From: Stenotrophomonas maltophilia
GTDB lineage: Bacteria > Pseudomonadota > Gammaproteobacteria > Xanthomonadales > Xanthomonadaceae
DNA: 62,528 nt
Reading direction: 5' to 3'
NCBI GenBank assembly: GCA_002386405.1
Contig: DGIP01000042.1
Location: 1 to 62,528, forward strand
Within the stretch, counting starts at the first letter, position 1, and each line of letters starts with the position of its first letter. The notes below the pieces were generated by a model. It did no database searches. It was given only the letters and a program-made list of their open reading frames with translations, and was not told the DNA's origin. Below are positions 9,690 to 19,110 of the stretch, piece by piece. The position numbers were made by a program, and so were the translations under genes.

Positions 9690-11660
9690 ATGGGAACTCT
9701 TAGTGTTGATGCCGAACGAGGCGGGGATGAAGAGTCGGTTCGAGATGGGGTCAACCGACTACAACGGCGCGCATTTGGCGGAGAGGACGTAGCTGTCAGG
9801 CCTAGCGCCGAAGATGACACTTGGTGGCCCCGGGCTCCGCTGGTCCCGGGGGTGCAGGAGGCGATTGATAGATTTATAGCTAACAGCGCCGCGGATACTG
9901 CCCTTGAAGTGGTGTTCCTCGTCGGCGGCGCGGGCAATGGCAAGTCTTTTTCAGCGAGGTATCTGGGAGACCAGTTGGGCCTGAAGAGCCGCCCTTCCGA
10001 TTCCCTCGCACACCGGATCTACTCAGGCTCAATCAAGGGTGCTGAGTTCCATCTTTTGAATGACGCCACGATAGCCCCCAGCAAGGACTATGAGAACCAA
10101 GATGCCGCGCTTGCGGAGGATTTGGCTAAGTGGTGGAGTTCCTCCAAAGACACCCCTGTACGCAGTTTCTGCTGCGTAAATCGAGGGATCATCTCTGACG
10201 AAATTCGTGCATTGCAGCAGATGGCCGGCAGTGCGCATCTGCTCTCCCTCTCAATCCTGCGTTGGCTCGCCAATCCTGAGGAGGGGCATTTTGAAGCGCT
10301 TGGGGCAGAGGATCTTTGCTCCCCGGGAGCCGACGGTAGCCACGCTGCCCACAATATCGAATTCAACTTGGACGGAAGGCAGATTCGTTTAATCGCCTTG
10401 GCGGTTGACTCACATTCGCTCTTCGCACCCGATGGATCCGAGACATCCCGCGCTCAGGGGCTTTTTAGTGAGCTGATTAGTCGACTCGGCGCAGTTCGGG
10501 GTCAGCGCCCAGAGCTCTGCCCTATCCGTGCAAACATTCAACAATGGCAGACAAGCGAGGGTATTCAAGCTTGGCAGGAGTTGCTGTCGTCCGCTGAGAT
10601 CGCGTCTGGTCGACTGTATAGCTACCGAGACGTATGGGGGGCGGCGGCCCTCTCCGTGCTAGGCCCGCGCGTTGACTACGGATCAGTGCATGGAGAGTTG
10701 CTTGATCATGTAGACGAGCTGCTCGGGGTGGCTGCCGGAAATGCGGAGCTGAGTACGCGGCTAGCAGCGCTCGTCCGACTCTCTCGGCTCAGGGCTCACA
10801 GCGCTCTGTTCCGAGCCCCATCGCCCATAGTCGGGGCGCTGGGGACAGAGTACCCACCCGCGACTCCAATCCATGCCGGACTCGCTCTCGTAGATCCCGC
10901 CGTATGGAGATCTACAGACTCGCGCTCGGTGGAGGCTGCCATGCAGCGTGTCGCGATGGGCGAACTCCCTAGTGGGGATGCTCTCGGCCTTCTCTCTGGT
11001 TCGCTGGCATGGTCTCCGTTCGACGCCTACCTCGAGGAGACGCTCTTGGAGTTCTTGGAATCACCGGGCTGCGGAGATATCGAGCGCCGCAGGCTGGTCT
11101 CCTGGTACGGGGCTTACGTGGCAAGGTTAGTGGGCATCGGCACGAGTACCTACGGCAATGCGGAGATCATCAAGCAATGGCGTAGGTGCAAGCGTAGCTG
11201 TGCGAACAGGCCGGTTGCCTTGCCGAGCGACCTGGAACGATCGATACGCTCATTGATCTTCCCGCAGCACCCAGATGGACCAGCGAATAGCATGCTGATG
11301 CCAGCGTTCTCTGTCCGTGCCGAGCCCATTTCATCCTTGAAGGATCAGGTTCACCCCCGGCTTGTTGAGGTGGTGCCAATCAGTGCTGTATCCCTCAGGG
11401 TTCGTACGATGGGTGGGCGCCTACTCATTGAGTGCTACACCTCGGAAAATGCAGGCGTAATTGGACAGCTCGCACTCGACTTCGCGCTTCTGCGCGAGGC
11501 GCAATCGTTTAGCGAGGATCGCTCTGGCCAAACGGAGTCTACGGCGTACATTGAGCCGCGAATTGAGCGCTGTAGGTCATCAAGCATCGCAGCAATTGAC
11601 CATGCACAGCAAACACTGGCAGTGGTCGCCAATGGAAGGCATGAGGAACTTGCGATATGA
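9690..11660 (+). CDS. P-loop ATPase, DptF-like by context
   Basis: A 656-residue ATPase. Walker A GGAGNGKS lies at about residues 80-87, an acidic Walker B-like FHLLNDA at about 120-126, and a sensor-like FCCVNRGIISDEI at about 158-170. The rest is helical and without further motifs. It has no membrane segment. It overlaps the next gene by four bases (ATGA), showing translational coupling. In size and position it corresponds to DptF, the first gene of the phosphorothioate-dependent restriction trio, but I base this on layout and the ATPase motifs, not on a recognised alignment. GC is moderately below the genome level. Confidence 0.65.
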   Translation: MGTLSVDAERGGDEESVRDGVNRLQRRAFGGEDVAVRPSAEDDTWWPRAPLVPGVQEAIDRFIANSAADTALEVVFLVGGAGNGKSFSARYLGDQLGLKSRPSDSLAHRIYSGSIKGAEFHLLNDATIAPSKDYENQDAALAEDLAKWWSSSKDTPVRSFCCVNRGIISDEIRALQQMAGSAHLLSLSILRWLANPEEGHFEALGAEDLCSPGADGSHAAHNIEFNLDGRQIRLIALAVDSHSLFAPDGSETSRAQGLFSELISRLGAVRGQRPELCPIRANIQQWQTSEGIQAWQELLSSAEIASGRLYSYRDVWGAAALSVLGPRVDYGSVHGELLDHVDELLGVAAGNAELSTRLAALVRLSRLRAHSALFRAPSPIVGALGTEYPPATPIHAGLALVDPAVWRSTDSRSVEAAMQRVAMGELPSGDALGLLSGSLAWSPFDAYLEETLLEFLESPGCGDIERRRLVSWYGAYVARLVGIGTSTYGNAEIIKQWRRCKRSCANRPVALPSDLERSIRSLIFPQHPDGPANSMLMPAFSVRAEPISSLKDQVHPRLVEVVPISAVSLRVRTMGGRLLIECYTSENAGVIGQLALDFALLREAQSFSEDRSGQTESTAYIEPRIERCRSSSIAAIDHAQQTLAVVANGRHEELAI

Positions 11661-13090
11661 GCAGCATCTACTTCCCCGAGCTGAAGCGGCCGCAATACCC
11701 GTCTAGTCCCGAGATCCTACTCTCAGCCTTGGCATGGTCGGTAGTTGAGCGACCCTCCAGCGCTCCGGACGCCGGCCTCATTTATGTTCGCAAGGAAAGC
11801 AAGGCGAAACGTGTGCAGATCCGACAGACAAAGCCCAGAGATGGCGATGAGCTAGCGAGCTTTACCGCCGCGTTGCTGAAAGCGGGCGTACGAACCAAGG
11901 ACGGCGAACTTCCTTCGCTCGTAGTCGATGCCATAGCGGACTCGCTGGTGGGGGTTAGGCCAGATAAAGGGGTCGGATACACTTCTTCAGCGATTGGCCT
12001 TTGCGGCGCGCTCCTTCAAGACCCGATTGGCGGTCTCGGTGCGGCAAATCCTCCGAACTTCGCTAGCCTGCTCAATACGATGTATGCGCTGGGGGGAGGG
12101 CGTGGTTCAGCCGCGGAGCGCTGGTTCGACGTTGCGTCTCACTATGCCCGGGATCCTGTACTCAGCCGTATTGAGGAGGCTCTCGCAAGCACGTCTCTGT
12201 CGGAGTACCTTCCTCAGGCCTGGCCTCAGGCTAAGGCGGTCTTGGCTGAGGGGGCCAAATCAACGACTTTGCCAGATTGGTGGACGGCTGACGTCCTGAA
12301 CCAGCAGCTTGGCACTCCCTTCTCCTGGTTCCGCGATAGCTGGGACAGATTGTGTTCCGAGCAGTGGTATACCGCGCTGTCGCCACGGAAGTGGTCAGCC
12401 TGGGCGGTGTGTGTGCTGCGCAATGCGCTTGGCTTCGCCTTTCTCTGGGAGGCAAACTTCTTCGCGGAGCTTGCTCGTGGAGTCCGAGATGGCAGTCGCG
12501 ACGCCGCTAATGTGGCGCGACTCTCCTTGCTGCCAAGCCGGCCTTTGATCCCGTACCAAAAGGGTAGCATTGCCCAGATGGACGTCATGCCAAGCATGAG
12601 GCAGAGCCTGATTCATGGTTCGACCTGTCGCAAGGCAATCGAGGCTGTGCTGAAAGACGAGAAGGCAGACTGCAAGCAGCTCGCTGACGTCATCACCCTG
12701 CTGCGAACCAAGCATTCGAAAGAACTGAAGGAGCGGCTGGAGGCAGGTGATGACTCGGGCACCACGAACCTTGTAGAGACAGTGAGGTACTCGCTGATTG
12801 CACGTACGGGATCTGACGTTCCCGACCACTATGCATTCCTCAGGCGAGTCAACCGGAACTTCACACACGTATCGCCCGGCCCCGAGTGGATCGTTGTCAT
12901 GGCGGCAATGTCGTCGAGTTCACCAGGTAGTGAGCTTCGGTTGGGTGATGTGCAGCGGCAACTGGACGCGCTAGGCTTGAAGCCACGAATCGATTTCCTG
13001 CTGTCAGAGCTCGAACGCGCGGGTCTCTGCGCGGGCGCCGCTGACGGGGACGAGGGGATCGAGATCAATCTTGGAATCGGGGGGAAGTAA
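11657..13090 (+). CDS. Unknown defence protein, DptG-like by position
   Basis: A 477-residue protein without any motif I recognise. It is Ala/Leu/Ser-rich, soluble, with an N-terminal segment FPELKRPQYPSSPEILLSALAW and a C-terminal stretch (about residues 420-460) that looks like a winged helix (LRLGDVQRQLDALGLKPRID). It lies tightly between an ATPase gene (four-base overlap) and the giant FtsK-type gene (one base gap), so it is probably a structural subunit of the same complex. DptG, the middle gene of the phosphorothioate restriction trio, has similar length and place; relatedness is inference. Confidence 0.55.
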   Translation: MSSIYFPELKRPQYPSSPEILLSALAWSVVERPSSAPDAGLIYVRKESKAKRVQIRQTKPRDGDELASFTAALLKAGVRTKDGELPSLVVDAIADSLVGVRPDKGVGYTSSAIGLCGALLQDPIGGLGAANPPNFASLLNTMYALGGGRGSAAERWFDVASHYARDPVLSRIEEALASTSLSEYLPQAWPQAKAVLAEGAKSTTLPDWWTADVLNQQLGTPFSWFRDSWDRLCSEQWYTALSPRKWSAWAVCVLRNALGFAFLWEANFFAELARGVRDGSRDAANVARLSLLPSRPLIPYQKGSIAQMDVMPSMRQSLIHGSTCRKAIEAVLKDEKADCKQLADVITLLRTKHSKELKERLEAGDDSGTTNLVETVRYSLIARTGSDVPDHYAFLRRVNRNFTHVSPGPEWIVVMAAMSSSSPGSELRLGDVQRQLDALGLKPRIDFLLSELERAGLCAGAADGDEGIEINLGIGGK

Positions 13091-13091
13091 C

Positions 13092-16000
13092 ATGCCATTG
13101 ATCGGCAAGGCCATTGCGATTGTCGCTGCAAAAATGGGCGGACAACTCATGCTTGAGTTGCCCGATGATCTGCCGCCTGACTTCATCAAGGATGTTCTGC
13201 AGGGCGCGAATTCGACTTTCCATCAGGTGCCTAGTTTCGCGATGCTCGTGCACGAGAAGGTGGACGATCTCGTGGGAGTTGAGCCTCGAGTAGACTTCCG
13301 CGAGCTGGCAATGTATCGGCAAGGGCGGCATCTTGCGGTGACGTATGCCAGCAAGAATCGAGGCATGGCCACCTACAGTAGCGTCTATCCTCTTCTACTG
13401 AGTGCCGGATTCCCGTCTACTCAGTCCGGCGAGATGGGCGCAGGCGTCGCCACGCTTGTTGATCTGTCGGCCGCTACTGCCGCCGTGTTGCTAGAGCATT
13501 GCGCCGAACTGGAGATCGAGCTCGAGGAGCTAGATTCCGTAACGCAGGAGATCCTGAAGTTCCTGGCTGATGTCTACGAGATCACTAGCGGTGGTCAATC
13601 GAGCGTTGCTAAGGATTGGTGGATCCACGTCGAAAGCTGGGTGGATAATGTGATCGCCCATGCCCGTAATCGTGGGTCGGATACGGCCGCGTTCCTCTAC
13701 GGCGCAGCCGGGCTGCCAAACCCAGGCCGCAAGAAGACGCTGGGCATCAAGCCAAAGAACTACGTCAAGATCTTGCAAGAGCGATGGGTGGATGCTGATG
13801 GCATCAGTGCAGAACTTGCACGGCTCCAAACCGGGCTTGGGGAAGACGAAGAGACGAGTCCGCTCGACCGGATTGATTGGGCAGCGACGGTTGAGCACGC
13901 CCAGTACGATAGTGATTCGGCAGTAGCTAGAGTCGCGCTAGCCTCGCGAGCCGACCAGAAGTTGAAGACAGAAGGATGGGCCGCACTCGACCAGACCGCG
14001 TTCAGTGCGCCCGTGGTCGACGATCGTGCTCAACTGATCATTCAACGAACTGGGGTTCCATTGCCGCGCCCGTTTCCGCAGTCGCCCCCGGTGCTGGTAG
14101 CGACGGCCGCTGATCTCCACGATGAAATGTCCCGTCAGTCCATCTATGTTGGGGTAGAGCTCGTTGTTCCCTTGGAACAGGACAAAGAAATTCCTGATTC
14201 AGTTAGGGATGGAAAGGGGGTTCCGCGAATTGAGGTGTCGGGCGTGGGTACTTGCCGAGCCTCATTTGAAGTCAAGAAATGTGAGGTCACTGCAGGAACC
14301 ATTGTTCTGGCTGGCGATCTAACGCTAACGCCTAGCAAGGCGAAGCCAAACAGCTTGGCGATCAAGGTGAAAGGTCCGGAGTACGTGCGGGCAGTAGAGC
14401 CGCTCATCTTGGTCCAGATACGGCCGGACGAATGTCTTTTTTGGGCTAGAGAAGAGTCGGCTGGCCGAGGCCGTGGCCGCGCGCTTGGACCTTGGGTTTG
14501 TAAGGCCCGGGCGAACGAGTCGACGGTTGCGTTGATTAATAAACCGTCTCGGTACGAGATGTATGCCGCCTGGGGTAGCGATCTGGAGCTTAGTCAAACT
14601 GGCTGGTCGCTGGACGGCCAGCCAATGGAGTGTCTGGCGTGGGGCGGGACTAACGGTCAGTTCGCTAGTGCTATTGAGGACCTCACCTCCTCCGTGGACC
14701 TCAAGGCGAACTCCAACATCTGCTTTGCGCTAGACATAGCGTCCACCAGCAGTCGACCGATATCGCCCTTTACCGCAGCAGCAAGCGGTGCGCGCCCCGC
14801 GACGGACAAGCTACTTGAACCCTCCGTTTTGGGCCAGCTCGAGCTGGAGATGCAGCATATCCTCGCGGAGCTTGGGCCTAGGCATGCACTGGGAGCCATC
14901 TCCGCGACCACCTCCAAGCAGGCGGAAGCTTATGGCGGTTCAATTCCAGGGTGTAAGTCTGCAATTAGCCTCCAGGATAGGCTGGATCTTTACCCAAGTG
15001 CCCCCAGTGTCGATCTCCTTAACCTGCCGGCGTACGCCTCTCTCAGAAACGCATACCAAGATCTAGGCGTGTTCGAGCTACTTACGACAATCGAGCAGCG
15101 AGAGGGATCTGGCGAGCTCACTGTCTCTCGGATTCCGCTTGATGCCCTCGACAAGAGCCGTGTGCACTCTGTTCTTGCCGCTTACTCAGTGCTTCTCCGA
15201 TCCATAGCCGAACTTTCCGCATCGGATCAGTTCTGGGCACGGAATCCATTCAGCGCCGTTGCGTTCTCCGAGAAGAGCGGCCTTCAGAGCGCAGCTGCGG
15301 TACTGCTCAGCCCACTCCATCCCATTAGGCTTGCATGGGCCTGGAAGGTTCAGGTGGGTCTGAGAGAGGCATATGCTGACGGCGCCTTGCCCGCGGCTAC
15401 CCTGTCCCTACTCGACGGAACGAATTTTCCTGCATTCGTGGCGGCACTGAACGTTTTCGAACAAGAGACCCCGTTCTTGCCCGTTCCCGTGGACGCGCGA
15501 CCAAAGGATCTATACATCGGTTGGCACGTAAGCGTTCCAATCCTAGACGGGTCTCCAGTGATTCCTGACTGGTTGCAGGGTGAGCGGTTTCCGGCCGAAG
15601 GCCTGTCGACGCTGACTCCTTCGTCTATCTCGTCTGCGGTCGACGACTTTTTGCGTGTCTCTCCAGAAGTGCAGACACTGCAGATTGCCCTAACAAGCGC
15701 GACACAGTCCCGTAGATCCGCTGCAATGGACGAAGGGCTAATTGTCAAGCTAAAGGACCTCGCTGCTTCGAGCTCAGAGCTTGCAGGGGTAGCGGGGGTC
15801 ACGATCAGAGACTCGAAGCACCGACTTGGTGATATTCCGGCGCTCGGTAGGCTCGACGAGGGCCTCCTTTCAGCGAGGCCGGGCTTCAATCTCACGTGGC
15901 GCTCCGCCCCAGATGGCGACACCAGCGAAAGCCATATCACCTTCGTTGAAGGCGGCGCCGCAAAGGCGGTACTGGTTAAAGGCGGCTGCTCGCAGGGTTG

Positions 16001-18518
16001 GTTGCCGAGCCTTCCGTTGCGACGTACGCCCATCAGAAGAAGCCCCGGTCGATTCACCACACTGGACTACAGCCTTGAGCACAGTGACGAAACAGACTCT
16101 GAGCTCTCTACCTTGTTGACCTGCTACGAAGGAGCTATGGGTGAGGCCTACATGGTCAACGTCATGGCGAACTTCGCAGTGGGTAAGGCAACTCCCAATT
16201 GGCTAGTCGCTGGAGACTTTGGGGTGGATCCCCAGGCACTCGCACTTGCTGCGTCCAGCCATGTGGGTGGTAGTTATGTTCTATGGGACTGGAGGCCAGC
16301 AACCACGGTAGGTGCATTCCGCGGTGAAGAGGCGCGGGTCCAGCCCTACTTCGTTCTCGCTAACGTCCCAGCCGCGCTCAGTGGAGCTATACGAGAGCGG
16401 CTTAAGCGTCTCAACCCTGCGGCGACGAACGGGGAGATCGATTTAAGGGCTCGGCTTCTGGTGTCAACCCTCGCGAGGCGAGCAATCGGTCTCAACACTT
16501 TGCTGTCAATCGGTCATCATCAGGCGACCGGGGCCATAGGGTTCTTCTTTGCCCTCAGATCGCTGCAGCGATGGGTAGATGAAGCGCCATCAGGCGAGCT
16601 GCGACTGATCGTGCCTGTAGACGCAGTGGATCCGTTCTTGCGGGATACCGTTGGCTACGCGCGAGGTGACAGTAGGCGGCGCGCTGACCTGCTTGGAATA
16701 AGCGCGGTTGGCAGCGGCGATGACTTTTCGTGCGTCAACCTCATTCCAATTGAAATAAAGCACTACGGCCTAGTGAAGTCCGAGGTCGAGACGGCGTTTC
16801 CAAAAGCCGGTGAGGAACGCCTAAGGGAGCATGCCGAACAGCTGAGGGACTACAGCAAGCAGCTGGTAGAGCTGTGCTCAAACATCAGTTCGGCGGCGGG
16901 AAGCAAAGCGTCCATTCTTGGGCAACGTCTTCTGGCCGTGCTTGACGCCGGCCTCCAGCTGAATAGCAAGAGTAGCGAGCACGCAGTTGGCATCCTTCGT
17001 TCTGTAGCCGAAGGAAAGGCGAAATTCGCCACTGGCATGGGAATCCTGATTTGGTATCAGGCTTGGGCAAGGACTGACCAGGGCGAAAGCGCATCTTGGG
17101 ATGAGTTTGGTGGAGAGTACGATGACGAGGGCGATCGGCGAATTGAGGTTCGGATTGACCCCACCGTATACGACGCCGTGCTCTGGGGGGAAAACGGTGA
17201 CGCTGAGTGCCATAGAGTGCTAGGCGCTGCTCTTGCACACTCAGTCGAAGACTTGTGCCGTCAGGGAGCGAGTCCAAGTGTGATTTCGACTCAGGTGGAA
17301 GCTCCATCTGCGGAAGATCCTGTGCGTCTCGGTGAATCGAAGATCATTCATGACGTTGCACCCGAGGCGGATCCGGTCTTGAGCCCGGGCCCCGTTGAAG
17401 TGCCCGAAGAGATTAGCCGCGAGGTGGAGGCCGCAACCCCGCGGTCATCGCAGCCCAACAAGATCGATGAGAAGACCTTGGAGCAGCGATATGACAAGCT
17501 GATTTCCTATTTGTCAGAGTTTCACGTGAAGGTCAACCGGCCAAAAGCAGAGTCTCCCTACAAGGAGGGCCCCGCTTTCGTGGAATATGCAGTTGTTCCC
17601 GCATACGGAGTCTCAGTGAGCAAGATTGAGGCGCAAGTTCAGAACCTTAAGCTGAGGATGCGCCTTGCCGCAGACATGCAGCTGGGTTGTTCCACTCACA
17701 ATGGCAATGTTGTCATCACAGTGCCAAAGTCTGATTCTGAACGCTACTTCGTGGACGCCGAGGAGATGTGGAATAGGTGGCAGCGACCGTCTAAGGGATT
17801 CGCCGTTCCGGTGGGTGAGGACTCTTCGGGGGAGATCGTTGAAATCGACTTTTCCAGCTCAAACTCCCCCCATCTACTAATGGCTGGTGTAACAGGTAGT
17901 GGTAAGTCCGAGGCTCTCCTGACAATCCTTCATGGCGCTGCACACTTCTATTCGCCGGAAGAATTGAGGCTGAAATTGATCGATCCGAAGGGTACGGAGC
18001 TCAATTCTTTGGAGGACCTTCCGCATACGGATGGCCCCATCGGCACTATGCCTGAGGATGCAATTGCATTGCTGGAGGAGGGCGTCCAGGAGATGGAGCG
18101 CCGCTATGCCTTGTTCAAGTCGACGCCTGGAAACGTCCGTAGCATTGCGGAGTACATTGCCTCAGGAGAGACGCTGCCGCGGTGGATCATAGTCTTGGAC
18201 GAGTACGCGGATCTGACGAATGACGACGATGAGCGGAAGAAGGTCGAGTCGAATTTGAAGAGGATCTCCCAGAAGGCCAGAGCTGCGGGAATACACTTGA
18301 TTGTCTCTACCCAAAAACCGGTTGTGACCGTTGTTAACACCGTAGTAAAGGGCAACCTCCCGGGCAAGATCGCTTTAAGGGTGAATACTCTTGTCGAGAG
18401 TCGAGTTGTCTTGGATGAGGGCGGAGCAGAGCAGCTCGTGGGCAAAGGCGACGCGCTAATCAAGACCGGCAGTGGAAAGGTTAGGGTCCAGTTCGCGAGA
18501 TACAGCCTCGATAGCTAG
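13092..18518 (+). CDS. Giant FtsK/HerA-type ATPase with nuclease-like motif, DptH-like
   Basis: A 1808-residue protein. The C-terminal 250 residues are an FtsK/SpoIIIE-type motor: Walker A GVTGSGKS (about 1598-1605), Walker B IIVLDEYADL (about 1699-1708) and STQKP (about 1738). The N-terminal 1200 residues carry no known fold by eye. Around residues 1197-1223 RADLLGI...IPIEIKHYG has the D-x(n)-ExK spacing of a PD-(D/E)xK nuclease core. ATG 13092 is chosen, one base after the previous stop and preceded by a GGGGGAAG site; a TTG at 13071 is possible. Size and architecture resemble DptH, the restriction ATPase of Dnd systems. It probably translocates on and cuts unmodified DNA, but this is inference. 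Confidence 0.7.
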   Translation: MPLIGKAIAIVAAKMGGQLMLELPDDLPPDFIKDVLQGANSTFHQVPSFAMLVHEKVDDLVGVEPRVDFRELAMYRQGRHLAVTYASKNRGMATYSSVYPLLLSAGFPSTQSGEMGAGVATLVDLSAATAAVLLEHCAELEIELEELDSVTQEILKFLADVYEITSGGQSSVAKDWWIHVESWVDNVIAHARNRGSDTAAFLYGAAGLPNPGRKKTLGIKPKNYVKILQERWVDADGISAELARLQTGLGEDEETSPLDRIDWAATVEHAQYDSDSAVARVALASRADQKLKTEGWAALDQTAFSAPVVDDRAQLIIQRTGVPLPRPFPQSPPVLVATAADLHDEMSRQSIYVGVELVVPLEQDKEIPDSVRDGKGVPRIEVSGVGTCRASFEVKKCEVTAGTIVLAGDLTLTPSKAKPNSLAIKVKGPEYVRAVEPLILVQIRPDECLFWAREESAGRGRGRALGPWVCKARANESTVALINKPSRYEMYAAWGSDLELSQTGWSLDGQPMECLAWGGTNGQFASAIEDLTSSVDLKANSNICFALDIASTSSRPISPFTAAASGARPATDKLLEPSVLGQLELEMQHILAELGPRHALGAISATTSKQAEAYGGSIPGCKSAISLQDRLDLYPSAPSVDLLNLPAYASLRNAYQDLGVFELLTTIEQREGSGELTVSRIPLDALDKSRVHSVLAAYSVLLRSIAELSASDQFWARNPFSAVAFSEKSGLQSAAAVLLSPLHPIRLAWAWKVQVGLREAYADGALPAATLSLLDGTNFPAFVAALNVFEQETPFLPVPVDARPKDLYIGWHVSVPILDGSPVIPDWLQGERFPAEGLSTLTPSSISSAVDDFLRVSPEVQTLQIALTSATQSRRSAAMDEGLIVKLKDLAASSSELAGVAGVTIRDSKHRLGDIPALGRLDEGLLSARPGFNLTWRSAPDGDTSESHITFVEGGAAKAVLVKGGCSQGWLPSLPLRRTPIRRSPGRFTTLDYSLEHSDETDSELSTLLTCYEGAMGEAYMVNVMANFAVGKATPNWLVAGDFGVDPQALALAASSHVGGSYVLWDWRPATTVGAFRGEEARVQPYFVLANVPAALSGAIRERLKRLNPAATNGEIDLRARLLVSTLARRAIGLNTLLSIGHHQATGAIGFFFALRSLQRWVDEAPSGELRLIVPVDAVDPFLRDTVGYARGDSRRRADLLGISAVGSGDDFSCVNLIPIEIKHYGLVKSEVETAFPKAGEERLREHAEQLRDYSKQLVELCSNISSAAGSKASILGQRLLAVLDAGLQLNSKSSEHAVGILRSVAEGKAKFATGMGILIWYQAWARTDQGESASWDEFGGEYDDEGDRRIEVRIDPTVYDAVLWGENGDAECHRVLGAALAHSVEDLCRQGASPSVISTQVEAPSAEDPVRLGESKIIHDVAPEADPVLSPGPVEVPEEISREVEAATPRSSQPNKIDEKTLEQRYDKLISYLSEFHVKVNRPKAESPYKEGPAFVEYAVVPAYGVSVSKIEAQVQNLKLRMRLAADMQLGCSTHNGNVVITVPKSDSERYFVDAEEMWNRWQRPSKGFAVPVGEDSSGEIVEIDFSSSNSPHLLMAGVTGSGKSEALLTILHGAAHFYSPEELRLKLIDPKGTELNSLEDLPHTDGPIGTMPEDAIALLEEGVQEMERRYALFKSTPGNVRSIAEYIASGETLPRWIIVLDEYADLTNDDDERKKVESNLKRISQKARAAGIHLIVSTQKPVVTVVNTVVKGNLPGKIALRVNTLVESRVVLDEGGAEQLVGKGDALIKTGSGKVRVQFARYSLDS

Positions 18519-18530
18519 CTGGACCATAGG

Positions 18531-18956
18531 TCAGCGAGGTGTGGCACGCAGTAGGCGCGCCACCCTCGCGATCGATCTATCACGCAGCGCGGGAGTTCTG
18601 AGTTCACATTCCCAAATCTTGAAAACCCTCCAGCCATCCTTCCGTAGCGCCCGGGTTACACGCGCGTCGCGCTTTCTGTTGTTCTGGAATTTTCCCTGCC
18701 AGAAGGCCGCGTTTGTTCCAGGAATGCGCCCTTTCTGACAATGATGGGCGTGCCAGAAGCAGCCGTGGACGAAAATGACCGCGTTGTACTTCGGGAGCAC
18801 GATGTCGGGTCGACCGGGCAATCCTCGGTCGTGAAGCCGAAACCTGAATCCCAATGCGTGGAGGCCACGCCTCACGGTCATTTCTGGCTTCGTCCCACTC
18901 CCCTTGATCAATGACATGCGCTCGCTACGCGCTTCCTCTGTGAGTGTATCGGCCAC
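18531..18956 (-). CDS. vsr: Very short patch repair endonuclease Vsr
   Basis: A 141-residue Vsr that nicks 5' of the T in T:G mismatches arising from deaminated 5-methylcytosine. From the GTG at 18956 the sequence reads VADTLTEEARSERMS, then GTKPEMTVRRGLH, LPGRPDIVLPKY and FVHGCFWHAHHC. Numbered this way the catalytic Asp is D51 and the second key residue H69, the same numbers as in E. coli Vsr. GGAG lies upstream; a GTG one codon earlier is equally possible. The gene is tail to tail with the FtsK-type gene, 12 bases apart, and serves the methylase of the same cassette. Confidence 0.92.
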   Translation of the reverse strand: MADTLTEEARSERMSLIKGSGTKPEMTVRRGLHALGFRFRLHDRGLPGRPDIVLPKYNAVIFVHGCFWHAHHCQKGRIPGTNAAFWQGKFQNNRKRDARVTRALRKDGWRVFKIWECELRTPALRDRSIARVARLLRATPR

Positions 18957-19110
18957 CACCTTGCTCCGGTATCGCGATGGTTGAAGTATCCGGCGCCGCT
19001 TGTGACGGCCTCGCATAGTCGTTAGTGCTAAGCCACGTGGCAGCCCTGATAGCGTTGCTTCTGCATGAACGGTGCGTGTGCCGTAGGCGAAGTGTCGCGC
19101 AATCAGCCCG

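Noticed and set aside
8348..18518. Druantia type II, DISARM or BREX
   Set aside because: A methylase is present, but there is no DruE or DrmA-type helicase, no PglX/PglZ; the large protein is an FtsK-type ATPase.
8348..18518. Full Dnd phosphorothioation system
   Set aside because: No cysteine desulfurase, DndB, DndC, DndD or DndE gene in the window; only the restriction-like trio is similar.
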